A DNA stretch of 54,317 nt. Source: Pseudomonadota bacterium. GTDB lineage: Bacteria > Bdellovibrionota > UBA2428. The position numbers and the translations under genes were made by a program. Every line of letters begins with the position of its first letter. The first letter of the stretch is position 1. The notes under the pieces are model-generated. The model saw only the letters and a program-made list of their open reading frames with translations, was not told where the DNA came from and ran no database searches. The stretch is from positions 1 through 54,317 of the forward strand of contig JAGNHS010000015.1 of NCBI GenBank assembly GCA_018001635.1, given 5' to 3'. Shown in pieces: positions 44,611-54,030 of this stretch.

Positions 44611-45918
44611 ATGAAAAAAATACTCGTTCTAATGGCCTGGGTCACAATTCGTCTTTCGGCGTCTGCGGAAATTGTGAGTGGAGAATATATCGTAAAAATG
44701 AAAAGGCGTGCTGAAGTCTCTATTGCGAGTGCCGACCGTGCAAAAAAACTAGGGATCAGTCGATTGCTCAGTCGACGGGGTGAAATTTATTTAATCAAAA
44801 ATAATAAAAGAACTTTGAAAGATCTTGAAAAGGATCCAGAAGTTGAGAGAGTAGAGCCAAATTACATTTTGAAAGCCTTTTTTGGTTCACGTAAGAAAAA
44901 GCCAGCACCCTCACCTTATCCACCTTTTGTTCCTGTGCCTAATCGTCCTGGGACTCCTGTGGAACCCGCGAAAGATCCTCTACCGAATCCTGAACCAGAC
45001 TCTGAAGTTTTATTACCGAATGATCCACTTTTTAATAAGCAATGGGGTTTTCGAAACACGCAGGGTTTTGATTCTAAAATTGCCAAAGCTTGGAAGAGTG
45101 GAGTTACGGGTTCGGATTCTGTAGTCGTCGCTGTTGTGGATTCGGGTGTGGATTATAATCATTCGGATTTAGCGGGAAACATGTGGTCTGCAAATATCAA
45201 CGGTTCAACTGTGCATGGTTATAATGCCATCAATGATACGAATAATCCGATGGATGAAAATAATCATGGAACTCACGTTGCGGGTGTCATTGGTGCCGTC
45301 TCTAACAATGGAGTTGGAATTGCAGGGATGAACTGGAAAGTTCAAGTCATGGCGGCCAAGTTTCTTGATTCGCAAGGAAGTGGAACGACGGCTGATGCCA
45401 TTAAGGCGATTGATTGGGCTCGAGAGCATGGGGCGCAAATTATGAATATGAGCTGGGGCGGCGGTGGCTTTTCTCAAATTTTGTTGGAGGCTTTAGGACG
45501 TGCAGAGGCGGCTGGAGTTTTATTGGTGGCGGCTGCGGGTAATGAAAGTTCCAATAACGATACCAATCCCATATATCCGGCAAACTATGCAATTCCTTCT
45601 ATGATTCGAGTGGCGGCTTCAGATGCGGGCGATCACATTGCATGGTTCTCGAATTATGGGGCTAACTCTGTGGATCTTATGGCTCCTGGTGTTTCTATTT
45701 TTTCTACAATACGCAATGATGCCTATGTCTCAATGAATGGGACTTCAATGGCGGCTCCTTTTGTAGCAGGGGCAGCGGCGCTTATTTTGTCTAAATTTCC
45801 AAATCTAAGTCCCTTAGAGCTCCGCCAGAAGATTTTAAATGCAGTCGACGTAACTCCGTTGGCTGCGGGCAAAGTTTCCACCAGCGGTCGTTTAAATGTT
45901 TTTAAAGCCCTGCAATAG
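44611..45918 (+). CDS. Secreted subtilisin-family (S8) serine protease
   Basis: The 435-residue protein has a signal peptide (about 1-19), an I9-type inhibitor propeptide (about 20-92, GEYIVKMK...VERVEPNYIL) and a Pro-rich linker (about 97-130). The S8 catalytic domain follows, with the triad Asp177 (VVDSGVD), His219 (HGTHVAG) and Ser379 (NGTSMAAP). All three are intact, so it should be active after propeptide removal. Such proteases degrade extracellular or prey protein. The ribosome binding site is GAGGGACGGGGGC. The stop lies 4 bp before copy 2 of the 188 bp palindrome. Confidence 0.96.
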   Translation: MKKILVLMAWVTIRLSASAEIVSGEYIVKMKRRAEVSIASADRAKKLGISRLLSRRGEIYLIKNNKRTLKDLEKDPEVERVEPNYILKAFFGSRKKKPAPSPYPPFVPVPNRPGTPVEPAKDPLPNPEPDSEVLLPNDPLFNKQWGFRNTQGFDSKIAKAWKSGVTGSDSVVVAVVDSGVDYNHSDLAGNMWSANINGSTVHGYNAINDTNNPMDENNHGTHVAGVIGAVSNNGVGIAGMNWKVQVMAAKFLDSQGSGTTADAIKAIDWAREHGAQIMNMSWGGGGFSQILLEALGRAEAAGVLLVAAAGNESSNNDTNPIYPANYAIPSMIRVAASDAGDHIAWFSNYGANSVDLMAPGVSIFSTIRNDAYVSMNGTSMAAPFVAGAAALILSKFPNLSPLELRQKILNAVDVTPLAAGKVSTSGRLNVFKALQ

Positions 45919-45922
45919 ATTG

Positions 45923-46110
45923 ATTGTGCGCTAAGAAACGGGCCTGGAATATAAAAGCCAAAATTTATTAATACCTTTAAATTCAAACACTAGAGCATCT
46001 TGGGGTGAGCGACGGGGCAAGGCCCCTAGCTTCAGGGGCCGCCCAAGCCGCTCTAGTGTTTGAATTTAAAGGTATGTATAGATTTCCAGGCCCGTTTCTT
46101 AGCGCACAAT
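45923..46110. repeat. 188 bp palindromic intergenic repeat, copy 2
   Basis: The terminal 25 bp repeats are identical to copy 1. The inner arms 45974-45996 and 46050-46072 form a perfect 23 bp pair. At the centre GGGGC-AAG-GCCCC (46014-46026) competes with a perfect 7 bp hairpin GGCCCCT/AGGGGCC (46021-46040). It starts 4 bp after the subtilase stop and is followed by a gene-free stretch. Confidence 0.97.
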
Positions 46111-46312
46111 AGGCCTAAGTGCATGAGAGTTATGTCTAAAGTTTGGACAGCTGCTTTCCGCGTTTGGGACGAGGTGAATATCCCTTGCCAGCCCAATTAA
46201 AAAAGAATAATAAAATTGCATCTTAGGGGATGGCATACCGCATGCAATAACCTAGTTGTGGACGTTGAAGTTGAGCGGAAGCTGAAAAAAGTTGAAGTTG
46301 AGTTCTAAAAAA

Positions 46313-46378
46313 TGTGGTCTGCTTCGGGTGATTTTCTCTGCCCCTCCTCCCCCTCACCCTCACCCGGAGCGGATCACA
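46313..46378 (+). ncRNA. Candidate structured RNA: 19 bp hairpin with G-U pairs
   Basis: Bases 46313-46331 pair with 46360-46378 over 19 positions without a mismatch, using three G-U wobbles. On the minus strand those would be A-C mismatches, so the structure is specific to plus-strand RNA. The loop is 28 nt and almost purely pyrimidine. The 387 bp between copy 2 and the M48 gene (46111-46497) otherwise holds a 23-codon mini-ORF at 46132, a duplicated gttgaagttgag (46265 and 46291) and AT-rich promoter sequence. It could be a small RNA or transcript end. Confidence 0.5.
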
Positions 46379-46478
46379 CCTACTCTTAAAAATTCAAAAA
46401 ATTTCTAGAAATAAAATCTAAAACATAGAACAAAGAGTCAATTTCAAAACATTTTAATCTTAAAGCTAAATTCATATC

Positions 46479-46484
46479 TATAAT
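46479..46484 (+). promoter_or_regulatory. -10 element TATAAT for M48 gene
   Basis: A consensus TATAAT lies 14 bp before the ATG at 46498 and 29 bp before the GTG at 46513. No good -35 is seen. Transcription starting about 7 bp later would leave the ATG nearly leaderless but gives the GTG a normal leader with GGGGG six bases ahead. This supports the GTG as the true start. Confidence 0.5.
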
Positions 46485-46512
46485 CTACCGACCTTATATG
46501 TGGGGGATTCTA

Positions 46513-49500
46513 GTGAGTTTGCGGCAGCATTTTCTCATTTTGTTTTTAATTTCGGCTTTTTCATTTTCAGTTAAAGCTAAAGAACATTTCGACCCTATTT
46601 TCACTTATCAACTTTCTGATGAACAGTTAAAACCTATTGATGCCAAATTAAAATCTATTTTAGATAGACTTTTAAAAGGTGCAGAAAAACTAAAAAATGA
46701 AATGGCCGATCCCGAAGAGCGGACTAAACCTGCTTTCGATGTCGATTTTGATATTTCCTACGAGCACAGTCGAGATATGAGAGCCAATACAACTCATGTT
46801 TATAATGTCCAAGCAGATCCCGTTACGGGCCGAAAAAAAAGTCCCATTAGTACTTATAGAGGTTTACTGGAATTTGTAGAAAGTGAAGATGAGTTAGCAG
46901 GTATTATTGGTCATGAGATGGTGCACAGTAAACATGGTATTGATCAAAATGGAAAAAAATTACCTGTGTCCTCTAGATGGATGCAACAACGCGGAAATGA
47001 ATTTCAAGCTGATATTATGGGAGCAAAAATTGCTCGTGCGGCTGGTTATGATCCACGCCATGTGCAAAAAGCCTTGGCTAGACTTGCAAAATTTGAAGAC
47101 AATAAAGTGGATCGTTCAAATTTTAATAATCTTGGAGTGGAGTTTCTAAAGGAAATGGGCGCTGCTCATCCTTCTATTCAAGAAAGATACAACACCTTCA
47201 ATGGGTTTTTGCATTTTGAAAATAGAATAGCATCTTTGGATAGGGCTAAAGACAATCCTTATGATGGATGGTTAGAGAAGTATAAAAGAGCAATAAATGC
47301 GCCTTGGAGCAAGGATGAGCCCAATCGCGGAATGGAAACATTTCTTAAGCGTCTTTTAGAGTTAACAGATTTAAAAGACAAAGCGCCTCATGAGAAAATT
47401 GCATTTATCAATCACATTTTGTTTGAGGAGCCACGTTACCAATCACTTTTTTATCATGGGCTGATGGTCGATCCTCATGTGAATCCCAATCCCGTGTTTT
47501 CCAAAATTACATTTGATCCTGAAAGATTAACTTTTGAGGCGAAGGCGGATAAAGGAAATCTCATTTGGAATTTACCTCATTATGGAGTTCCTCTTCCTAG
47601 TTCAGCGCCTACTAAAGAATTTTTAAAAGAAATAGACGGGGAAGTTGTGTTGGCAAAAGTTCAAGAAATTTTGGGAGCAAGCCCCGACAAGAATTCAAGG
47701 TTAGCTGCTAATAATTTATTCCATAATGTTTCAAAAACTTTTGAACCTACCCAAGTCCGAAGACTCTTGACGCCCATCGATAAGGTTTATCCAAATCAAA
47801 GCCAGTGGAGATTTTCGCCTGAGAGAATTCTTAACATGCAAAACTCTCTTTTAGCGGCGCCCAATATAAAATCCTATGATGAGTATATTCGTGAAAAACT
47901 TTTTATGACCCCCGAACAAGAAATTGAACAGCTTATGAAGTTAGCAAAAGCTAGAGTTGCTTTAGTTAAAAGTGGAAAAGTAGAAGCAAGTGATAAAGAA
48001 CTTTCTTTAATTTTTAATTCAATGGAGAGCATTCCAGCTCGATACTGGACTGTAGATTTATCCAATGACTATGTGAGGATTTTACCTACGATGCATGCTT
48101 CCCAGTTCGGAAATCAGAGAAGTTGGGGTTGGAATAATTGGCCTGGTATGAACTCGGGATTTCGTTTTCAAAACGAAAGTATAAAATTAGATAGTGCCGC
48201 GCTGAGATGTCTCAATGGAAATAATAAATATTTACGAAAGATGATGGGCGAACGTGATGTTCCATTGAGTTTACGAATGATTGCTTCGCATAATTATTTT
48301 CATGAAAAAGCAAATAAGGCTTCGTATTTGCCTACAATTCAAAGTGTAGGTGAATATATTCATGCTTATAAAGATGTCGATAAATTAGGGGCTCAAGTTC
48401 TCAATGATTCAATGGTCTTTAATACAGTTGTAGCTAAAAAATCATGGAAATGTGATGTGGATTCAGTGGATAGACTCTTTCATGATTTAGATTTTTCATG
48501 GTTAAAAAATGCTGGAAAAGATAAAAACAGAAGAATCACCGGAGAGGTTTTGGGATTTGATGTCGATGTTGAAATGAAGGCTCCAGGGCTCAATGAAATC
48601 GTTCAAGAATTTGACAAAAGAGGCTATGCCGACCCGACACTCACTGAGAGTTTAGAAAAGGCCCAAGTTTATCTTAAAAACTCTTCAGTTCAGTTTGACA
48701 TAAAATATTCTGAAAAACTTCAAAGAGAATTTATGGCTCGAGTCGAGAGAGATTCTCTAAAACCTCTCAGCTTAGAAGAAAAAGCTAAAATGCATATTGC
48801 TTTGACTCAAGTTGGTAACACTCCTTTTAGTGATGCTTTGGCTGAAAGTGTTTATCTTAATCCAAAATTTAAATGTGTTGAATGTATGGAAAAGGCTCTC
48901 GATCAAGGAAAGGTTTGGGACTTTGCCACGCGTAAGAAAATTCACGATCGATGGTTTGATCTAGAGGGTCAATCAAGATTGGCGAAGCTTCCCGACAACA
49001 AAGCACGAATGGATAGTTTTCAAATTAGACTCAATCATTGGTTTCCTGAACCTAGTTATGAAAGAGGCGATATTGTTGAGGACTTTTCTAATCATATACA
49101 GAGTAGTTATGCTGAGGCCAAGACCCTTGATCCTTGGAAATTACCACGGGATACAAATAATGAATCGGCAGCGGCAAGAATATTTTCGGCCATTCGAAAA
49201 GAAATGGCGGGCGATCCCAAATATCCAAAGCGTCCCATGGAGTTTGTAAAATTTTTAATAGGCTCAGGCGATTTTCCTAAAATGCCTTCTGTGAAGATGG
49301 AAGATTCCGATAGAGATGGTGTTTACAAGGTTAAAGATCCAATCACTGGAGAGACTATGAAAACAAAGGGCTTCACTCAGGATGTGATTGGCCCTGAGCG
49401 AATTAAAAAACTCTTTGATTCATTATCTCCTGAGCTCAGAGCTGGAGTGCTTTCTTATTATTTATCGCCACCTAAGGGCTTGTTGAGTAATCCCAAATTT

Positions 49501-50949
49501 AGCAAAGACATTAAAAAAATTATTCTTTCAGGTGTTGATTCCAAGCACCGTGCCGATGCGAGTTTGTTTTTAGAAGCTTTACTCCATGCTCAGCAAAAAG
49601 TTCAGCCTCACGAAGTTCCACTCACTGTGGGCTATTTGTTGGCTCAAACTGGAGGAAAATCTCGAGGTGTTGGAATAGTTTTAAAGGAAGCTCTTGTGTC
49701 TCAAGGTGCTGCAGGAGTGAGTTTTGGGCAAAAACTTTATCAACGACGTATGTTGCCTCCTGATATGTTGGAAGATTTGGCCGATCTACAAGATAAGGCC
49801 GACCCTCCTAGTCGTTTGGAATCCTATGAACAGCTTATTAAAAGATTAGATTTAAAAAATCCTGATGCCGAAATTAAGCTCGCAAAAGTTCTTGGGTCGG
49901 CCTCGGCTAAAGTAGTCCTTAAGGTGATGAAAACAGATGGGGAGGCTGCGGCTTGGGAAGCGGTGAAAATGCTTCGTCCCAATTTTCATCGTGGACTTGA
50001 GGTTCAAGAGGAAATGCTTCGTGAGTTTGTTGATTATTTGGAAGTTCATGGCGATGGAAGGCATCGCGGACTTAAGCCTATTTTTGACGATACTTTTGCC
50101 TCACTTCGGCGCCAGTCAGATTTGAGAACTGAGCCAAGAGTTCGTGCTCAAGTTGAAAAACTTTATCTTTATAATGCCGAGGGGCAAAAACAAGCTGTTG
50201 ATAGACATGGTTATGAATGGGCTGTGGCTCAACCTAAAAATCAGGGGGCTCAAGAGCATTTGCGAGAAGGTCTGGTTGAAGGAAAAACTGTGAAGGCTTT
50301 GTCTGAGGCTGATCGAGCCAAGATTGCTCCTTCACTTTTTGAAAAGGAAGAATCCATTCTTTTTAAAAATTTGAATTCTCCCCATAACGATGAGGATATT
50401 TATTTTGAGCGTGATAGGCATTTTGGAAATTATATTGTTGATGGAAAGAAAATTACTGTCATTGATTATCCGCTCTTAACTTCAATAAATGTGGGCGAAA
50501 GAAAAGCGGTCTTTTCACTTTTGGGAAATGCAGAAATTGGTCGTTCTTTTGGGCGAAGCTTGCCTAAAGTGTTCGAAGAAGATCTTTTAAAGGTTATGAG
50601 AGAGGTGGATCAGGATGGCGCAACAACTGTGACATCGAAATATAAAGAGGCACTTAAAGATTGGCTCTCAAAGAAAGATGCTAAAAAAAATGCAGCCGCG
50701 CAAGTCTTTGAACTTTTCTCAGCGATGGAAAATAGGGGAATAAAAATTAAGGAATCCGTGCATTCCTATTTAACAGCTTTAGGACATCTTGAGGGAGCCT
50801 CACACTATTTGCCGAAGAGTGCCCAAGGTGTGGGAAAATTACAAAAGGTTGTTACAGATATTGTGAAAAAAGATCTCGAACCAAAACTGGCTCAATTGAC
50901 GACATTTGAAAAATGTCAGCTAACGCTAAGTCGTTTAATTAAGAAATAA
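46513..50949 (+). CDS. Very large exported M48-family zinc metalloprotease
   Basis: About 1478 residues. I chose GTG 46513 because it follows GGGGG at good spacing and directly yields a signal peptide (about 3-22); the ATG at 46498 is the alternative. The protease core (about 25-220) carries GHEMVHSKHG, the HExxH zinc motif, and the third ligand in NEFQADIMGAKIA about 25 residues on, as in M48 (Ste24/BepA-type) proteases. More than 1200 residues follow, mostly helical, with no domain I recognise. Usual M48 proteins are 250-500 residues. Two Cys pairs (CVEC and single Cys) lie in the extension. The role may be envelope quality control or prey degradation. Confidence 0.88.
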   Translation: MSLRQHFLILFLISAFSFSVKAKEHFDPIFTYQLSDEQLKPIDAKLKSILDRLLKGAEKLKNEMADPEERTKPAFDVDFDISYEHSRDMRANTTHVYNVQADPVTGRKKSPISTYRGLLEFVESEDELAGIIGHEMVHSKHGIDQNGKKLPVSSRWMQQRGNEFQADIMGAKIARAAGYDPRHVQKALARLAKFEDNKVDRSNFNNLGVEFLKEMGAAHPSIQERYNTFNGFLHFENRIASLDRAKDNPYDGWLEKYKRAINAPWSKDEPNRGMETFLKRLLELTDLKDKAPHEKIAFINHILFEEPRYQSLFYHGLMVDPHVNPNPVFSKITFDPERLTFEAKADKGNLIWNLPHYGVPLPSSAPTKEFLKEIDGEVVLAKVQEILGASPDKNSRLAANNLFHNVSKTFEPTQVRRLLTPIDKVYPNQSQWRFSPERILNMQNSLLAAPNIKSYDEYIREKLFMTPEQEIEQLMKLAKARVALVKSGKVEASDKELSLIFNSMESIPARYWTVDLSNDYVRILPTMHASQFGNQRSWGWNNWPGMNSGFRFQNESIKLDSAALRCLNGNNKYLRKMMGERDVPLSLRMIASHNYFHEKANKASYLPTIQSVGEYIHAYKDVDKLGAQVLNDSMVFNTVVAKKSWKCDVDSVDRLFHDLDFSWLKNAGKDKNRRITGEVLGFDVDVEMKAPGLNEIVQEFDKRGYADPTLTESLEKAQVYLKNSSVQFDIKYSEKLQREFMARVERDSLKPLSLEEKAKMHIALTQVGNTPFSDALAESVYLNPKFKCVECMEKALDQGKVWDFATRKKIHDRWFDLEGQSRLAKLPDNKARMDSFQIRLNHWFPEPSYERGDIVEDFSNHIQSSYAEAKTLDPWKLPRDTNNESAAARIFSAIRKEMAGDPKYPKRPMEFVKFLIGSGDFPKMPSVKMEDSDRDGVYKVKDPITGETMKTKGFTQDVIGPERIKKLFDSLSPELRAGVLSYYLSPPKGLLSNPKFSKDIKKIILSGVDSKHRADASLFLEALLHAQQKVQPHEVPLTVGYLLAQTGGKSRGVGIVLKEALVSQGAAGVSFGQKLYQRRMLPPDMLEDLADLQDKADPPSRLESYEQLIKRLDLKNPDAEIKLAKVLGSASAKVVLKVMKTDGEAAAWEAVKMLRPNFHRGLEVQEEMLREFVDYLEVHGDGRHRGLKPIFDDTFASLRRQSDLRTEPRVRAQVEKLYLYNAEGQKQAVDRHGYEWAVAQPKNQGAQEHLREGLVEGKTVKALSEADRAKIAPSLFEKEESILFKNLNSPHNDEDIYFERDRHFGNYIVDGKKITVIDYPLLTSINVGERKAVFSLLGNAEIGRSFGRSLPKVFEEDLLKVMREVDQDGATTVTSKYKEALKDWLSKKDAKKNAAAQVFELFSAMENRGIKIKESVHSYLTALGHLEGASHYLPKSAQGVGKLQKVVTDIVKKDLEPKLAQLTTFEKCQLTLSRLIKK

Positions 50950-50986
50950 AGACATCAGCAGTCTCTCATTTTTCACAGGAGACAGT

Positions 50987-53029
50987 TTAGAGTCTCTTTT
51001 CTTGGCTACATTCCGTAGGAATAAAGTAGTCGTATCCATACAGTTCATCGAGCCAGTACTCAGTGTTAAACTTCCAAAGAATTTCATGTCCCTTTAAGAA
51101 GACTCCAGGTAGGAATTCTTTTTGATCCATGAGTTTCTTGGCTTGATTCCGAGAAAGTGCATCGGGAAACTTGCTGGCTTGAGAGTAGACTTCAAATTTT
51201 AAGAAATCTAATTTTGAGAGTTGTCTCTGATAATCGTCTAGAACATCTCCAAGGCGCGACACGAAATAAGGCTTGAGGGCTTGGCTTACAGCTGTCATTT
51301 TTTGTTTGAGTACTGCTCGGAGTGTGTCGCGAGAGTCCTCTCGTGCTTCAGCGTCTGTTACTAAGTAATTTTCAGCCAACACACCGAGTTTTTCACTTTC
51401 CTTTTCTAATAAAGTTATACGAGTTTTATCTTTCATGATGACTGGGTCATTGAGAAACGTGATTTTAATCCATTCAGGGACTTCAAGATTTTCAATGTCG
51501 TGAATATTTTCAAATTTTGTTTTAGAAATATCAGCACGGGCTTTTTGAACTTCAGGCATTTGAGCTTGGCTGTATTTTTTGAAAGTGTTGGCGGCTAAGT
51601 TAGCTTCATCGAAGCGGCAAAGTTTTAGATAATTCAAACTTCGAAGTATCCAAAGTTCAGCCAAATCTCGGTTTTCATAATAAGGACTTCCTAGTGGGTG
51701 TAATTTTCCAAGTGAACGATTGTATTCTCCCAGGCGATAGAGCGACCAGGCAGTCTCAAAAATAGCTTCTTTAGCAAAAGGGGAAGTCGCTGGTACTTCT
51801 CCATAATGATAAACGGCTTGGTTATATTCTTTGAGTTGATAAGCGAGTCTTGCGAGTGAGAGTTGAGCTAATTCCAGTAAATCTTTTGAGCTCTCGTTTC
51901 TAGCAAGGCGAATGGCTTCTTCAAAAAAGCTTCGAGCTTGAAAAGCCCGAGAAGTTTCGCGATTCCAATCATCAGTTGAAGTGCTAGGGTCGAGAGAAGA
52001 GCTCACTATGACACCACAATAATATTGAGCTTCAGCTCGGCGCGGATTTCCCTCTTCAACTTTTAAGAAAGCGTTCATGGCAGCTTCGCCGGCGCCTGTA
52101 TTTAGGAGAACACGACCTAAGTGATAAGCGTAGAGACTACGGTATTTATCAGGAATTTGCGAAAGAGAGACTTTTGATAATATTTGATTGGCCGAAGCAT
52201 CGTCGCGTGTTTTTTCGATGGCTTTAGCAACCATGCCAATGGCTGATCGACGCCATTTTCCAGAAGCAATTTGTACCAATTGAGGAAGTGCAGAGGCGTA
52301 GAATTCCGCTTGATATAGCGAGTGCGCCATTAGAAATCGAGCGGCCTCATGGGTTTCTTCGCTATTCTTTTTGTTGGCCAGTTCTTTAAAGCTTAAAGTG
52401 ACTGCAGTGGCGTAATCTCTTTGTGCGTAGGCACGATAAGCAGGAAGCAGCGAAATCTTATCTTTGTCTTGAGTTTTACCGTGATTAAAAAGAAGTTCCA
52501 TTTCGCGTCTTTCGCCAGGCTCCACTTCCACGTGCACTTCTTGACCTGCTTGAGTTTTAACTTCTTCTAAAAGTTCTACAGTTGGAAGTTTTCTTTGTGG
52601 TAAGAGCACGGCTTTACTGGCGCCTGCTCCGCCATCAGAAGCGGCCCAGACTGTTTCATCGAGTTTAAGTTTTTGTGTGCTTTCACCGCGACCTCGAATG
52701 GTCACAAAATCAGAAGAATTCATTTTCTTACTAGGTGCTGCAATTTTCTGAGTGGCTTTTTGTTTTCGAAGTTCTTGTTGTTTAATTCGTAAATCAGGGG
52801 GCAAGTATTTTTCAGGAATCGATAAGAGCTCTTCGTTGTCTAAAGCTTGAGGCTTGATTTGACGAATCGGTCTTAAATTTTCTTCTAGTGTCCCACGTTG
52901 AATGTAGTTTTTAATTTGAGAACGTGGAAGCTCACTTAGGTTTTTAGCATCTTCCACGGGGATGGAAATTTTTGCATAAGTCAGCATGCTGAGAGAACTC
53001 AGGAAAAGCGGAACTATAATGCGTTTCAT
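50987..53029 (-). CDS. Periplasmic TPR protein, GltC-like
   Basis: The 680 residues have a signal peptide (about 1-20), a polar Lys/Gln-rich segment, and TPR-like helix repeats (about 200-500), for example AFLKVEEGNPRRAEAQYYCG and FAKEAIFETAWSLYRLGEY. The C-terminal region is helical. Size, export and position directly after an outer membrane barrel gene match GltC of the Myxococcus gliding/adhesion apparatus, a soluble periplasmic TPR protein next to GltA/GltB. That identity is inferred, not proven. The gene starts 1 bp after the barrel gene stops, so they form an operon. It converges with the M48 gene. Confidence 0.7.
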   Translation of the reverse strand: MKRIIVPLFLSSLSMLTYAKISIPVEDAKNLSELPRSQIKNYIQRGTLEENLRPIRQIKPQALDNEELLSIPEKYLPPDLRIKQQELRKQKATQKIAAPSKKMNSSDFVTIRGRGESTQKLKLDETVWAASDGGAGASKAVLLPQRKLPTVELLEEVKTQAGQEVHVEVEPGERREMELLFNHGKTQDKDKISLLPAYRAYAQRDYATAVTLSFKELANKKNSEETHEAARFLMAHSLYQAEFYASALPQLVQIASGKWRRSAIGMVAKAIEKTRDDASANQILSKVSLSQIPDKYRSLYAYHLGRVLLNTGAGEAAMNAFLKVEEGNPRRAEAQYYCGVIVSSSLDPSTSTDDWNRETSRAFQARSFFEEAIRLARNESSKDLLELAQLSLARLAYQLKEYNQAVYHYGEVPATSPFAKEAIFETAWSLYRLGEYNRSLGKLHPLGSPYYENRDLAELWILRSLNYLKLCRFDEANLAANTFKKYSQAQMPEVQKARADISKTKFENIHDIENLEVPEWIKITFLNDPVIMKDKTRITLLEKESEKLGVLAENYLVTDAEAREDSRDTLRAVLKQKMTAVSQALKPYFVSRLGDVLDDYQRQLSKLDFLKFEVYSQASKFPDALSRNQAKKLMDQKEFLPGVFLKGHEILWKFNTEYWLDELYGYDYFIPTECSQEKRL

Positions 53030-53908
53030 TTAGAATCCCCCGAGGTTGAAGAGATAAGAAATACCAGTTGTGAACTGATAATAGCTTAGCCAAACTTTTG
53101 AGCCAGTTCCGCTGGCACTGGTAGGTGCAAATTGGGCTTGGTAAAAGCTGTTTCTTACGTCAAAGCGCCAGGTCCAATTTTTATTTAAGAAGACTCTGGC
53201 TCCAACTCCTACGAGTGAACCTAGATGCTTTTGGTTTTTTCCACCTTCGGCAGGAGTGTAGTTACTATTGGTTTGGAAATAAGAAGCTCCAAAGACGCCA
53301 TAAAAATCGTAGTGAATAATGGACGATCTAAAAAATGCGAACTTTCCGTATATGGGGCTCCAAGTAAAGGCCAGGCCTGTGTACCATTTAGGTTCACGGA
53401 ATTCTTTTTTTGAAGCAAAGTTTCTAGATGATAAGAAATCATTGATTTGTTTACCATGTTTATTGAGTGAGTTTTTGTTGTTGGAGAAGTAGCCTTCCAT
53501 ACCTAGGTATTCTGTAAAGTGATAGGCCGCATGTCCTCCATAAGTATAAGTTGTGTGGAAGGGAGAAGCTGCGGTTTTGCCTCCGTCTATTCCCAGCTGT
53601 AGGCGTTTGGCTTTGTTATATTTTCTGTCCTGAATAACGAGAACCTTATGGTCGTCTCTTTCAAACAAGTCGACTTTCCAAACATCATTGGCTGAAAACT
53701 TTACAGCATCTGATCTCGTTTCATCTTTAGTTTCTACGGCGTTTTTATTGTCTTTGGCGTCCGGCTTTTTTTCTTCCGGCACGGCTTTGCTTGCGGCGAC
53801 TGCTTTGGTGTCGTCGGTCTTTTTTTGATCGGCCTTTTTGTCAGTGGCCGCAAAAAGAGAGCTACTTAGGAGAAGTATTCCTAGTTCCGCTTTGAGAAAA
53901 TTTTTCAT
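53030..53908 (-). CDS. Outer membrane beta-barrel, gliding-motility (GltA/GltB) type
   Basis: The 292 residues have a signal peptide (about 1-20), a charged Lys/Asp/Ala-rich linker (about 21-72), and a barrel with the pattern VLVIQDRKYNKAKRLQL, then HAAYHFTEYLGMEGYFSN, ending in Phe. This arrangement is that of the deltaproteobacterial/Bdellovibrio outer membrane barrels linked to adventurous gliding (GltA/GltB). It is followed without a gap by the GltC-like gene, the same order as gltA-gltC in Myxococcus. Role in gliding or surface adhesion is inferred. The divergent side (53909-54309, 401 bp) holds copy 3 of the 188 bp repeat and a promoter for the next gene. Confidence 0.7.
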   Translation of the reverse strand: MKNFLKAELGILLLSSSLFAATDKKADQKKTDDTKAVAASKAVPEEKKPDAKDNKNAVETKDETRSDAVKFSANDVWKVDLFERDDHKVLVIQDRKYNKAKRLQLGIDGGKTAASPFHTTYTYGGHAAYHFTEYLGMEGYFSNNKNSLNKHGKQINDFLSSRNFASKKEFREPKWYTGLAFTWSPIYGKFAFFRSSIIHYDFYGVFGASYFQTNSNYTPAEGGKNQKHLGSLVGVGARVFLNKNWTWRFDVRNSFYQAQFAPTSASGTGSKVWLSYYQFTTGISYLFNLGGF

Positions 53909-54030
53909 GGCTTCAGTGTAAGAGCGGAAGCCAAAACTGCAAGAGATATTGAAAGTTTAATGCTTTATTTATGCTAATTTTCCCCGGTAATTACAGTATC
54001 TTAACAATCACCCCCTAGGCTAAAGCTTAG

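Noticed and set aside
45723-45986. Minus-strand ORF across the subtilase 3' end and repeat copy 2
   Set aside because: It is antisense to the protease gene and its start is made of repeat sequence; the same repeat-derived residues occur beside copy 1.
46132-46203. 23-codon mini-ORF after repeat copy 2
   Set aside because: No ribosome binding site and no recognisable peptide; start matches the right-edge gene (ATGTCTAA) only by a few bases.
46111-46497. Cyclic di-GMP (GEMM) riboswitch upstream of the M48 gene
   Set aside because: The conserved GEMM blocks are not found; the only clear structure is the wobble-paired hairpin.
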